A stretch of DNA of 5,972 nucleotides from JANLUX01 sp031363705 (lineage in GTDB: Bacteria; Bacteroidota; Bacteroidia; AKYH767-A; OLB10). Under the pieces are notes generated by a model. It saw only the letters and a list, made by a program, of their open reading frames with translations, ran no database searches and had not been told where the DNA came from. The translations under genes and the position numbers were made by a program. The stretch covers positions 1 to 5,972 of the forward strand of contig JANLUX010000211.1 of the NCBI GenBank assembly GCA_031363705.1, in the 5' to 3' direction. How positions within the stretch are numbered: the stretch's first letter is position 1; each line of letters opens with the position of its first letter. Shown in pieces: positions 5,850-5,972 of the stretch.

Positions 5850-5972
5850 ATGAAACAACTTATCGAATGTGTACCCAACTTCAGCGAAGGCAATGATGAA
5901 AATATTATCAAACAAATTACAGATGCCATTGAAAGTGTTGATGGCGTTTTGCTTTTAAATGTTGATGCAGGC
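5850..5972 (+). CDS. ftcD: Glutamate formimidoyltransferase (5' part; cut by right edge)
   Basis: The frame from ATG at 5850 gives 41 codons to the window edge. MKQLIECVPNFSEG at residues 1-14 is the signature N-terminus of glutamate formimidoyltransferase, with VPNFSEG (8-14) near-invariant in the family, and the following residues through LLLNVDAG fit the first beta-alpha unit. The enzyme transfers the formimidoyl group from formimidoylglutamate to tetrahydrofolate, giving glutamate and 5-formimidoyl-THF. The start is 16 bases after the preceding stop, inside the same apparent operon. Whether the gene is a stand-alone transferase or fused to a cyclodeaminase domain cannot be seen here. Its product competes for the same substrate as the upstream hutG-type enzyme. 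Confidence 0.93.
   Translation, partial: MKQLIECVPNFSEGNDENIIKQITDAIESVDGVLLLNVDAG

Overview
The window looks like part of a Bacteroidota chromosome, perhaps Chitinophagales or a related lineage. The evidence is AT-rich DNA, start codons mostly without strong Shine-Dalgarno sequences, a Bacteroidota-type formimidoylglutamase, a very large exported protein of a kind I associate with this phylum, and copies of a CCCTCTCC-TTT-GGAGAGGG palindromic repeat that I know from many Bacteroidota genomes. The placement is inferred from sequence style and family resemblance; no 16S or other marker is present.

Layout. Positions 1-2033 (minus strand) hold the first 677 codons of a large, probably exported, uncharacterised protein that runs off the left edge. 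Positions 2034-2188 hold two head-to-head copies of the palindromic repeat. prmA (ribosomal protein L11 methyltransferase) lies at 2189-3025, minus strand. A divergent intergenic region (3026-3152) follows, with a 7-bp perfect inverted repeat and a weak Bacteroidota-type -7 box. From there to the right edge everything is on the plus strand and forms a histidine-utilisation cluster: hutI, a third copy of the repeat, a ureohydrolase-family formimidoylglutamase (hutG type), an unrecognised 98-aa gene, and the start of glutamate formimidoyltransferase (ftcD type), cut by the right edge.

How the genes work together. HutI opens the imidazolone ring to give N-formimidoyl-L-glutamate. The cluster then encodes two alternative ways to finish: direct hydrolysis to glutamate plus formamide (HutG) and transfer of the formimidoyl group to tetrahydrofolate (FtcD). 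The 98-aa gene is packed between them with gaps of 5 and 16 bases, so it is probably co-transcribed and possibly functionally linked. hutH and hutU are not in the window.

The most unusual sequence-level feature is the repeat family. Two of the three copies end almost directly at a start codon (the large exported protein and hutG), and the repeat's GTGAGG end lies where a ribosome binding site would be. The reading frame of the large protein also stays open through the whole repeat pair, back to an ATG that overlaps the prmA stop codon (TAATG). I saw no CRISPR array, tRNA, rRNA, transposase or defence system.
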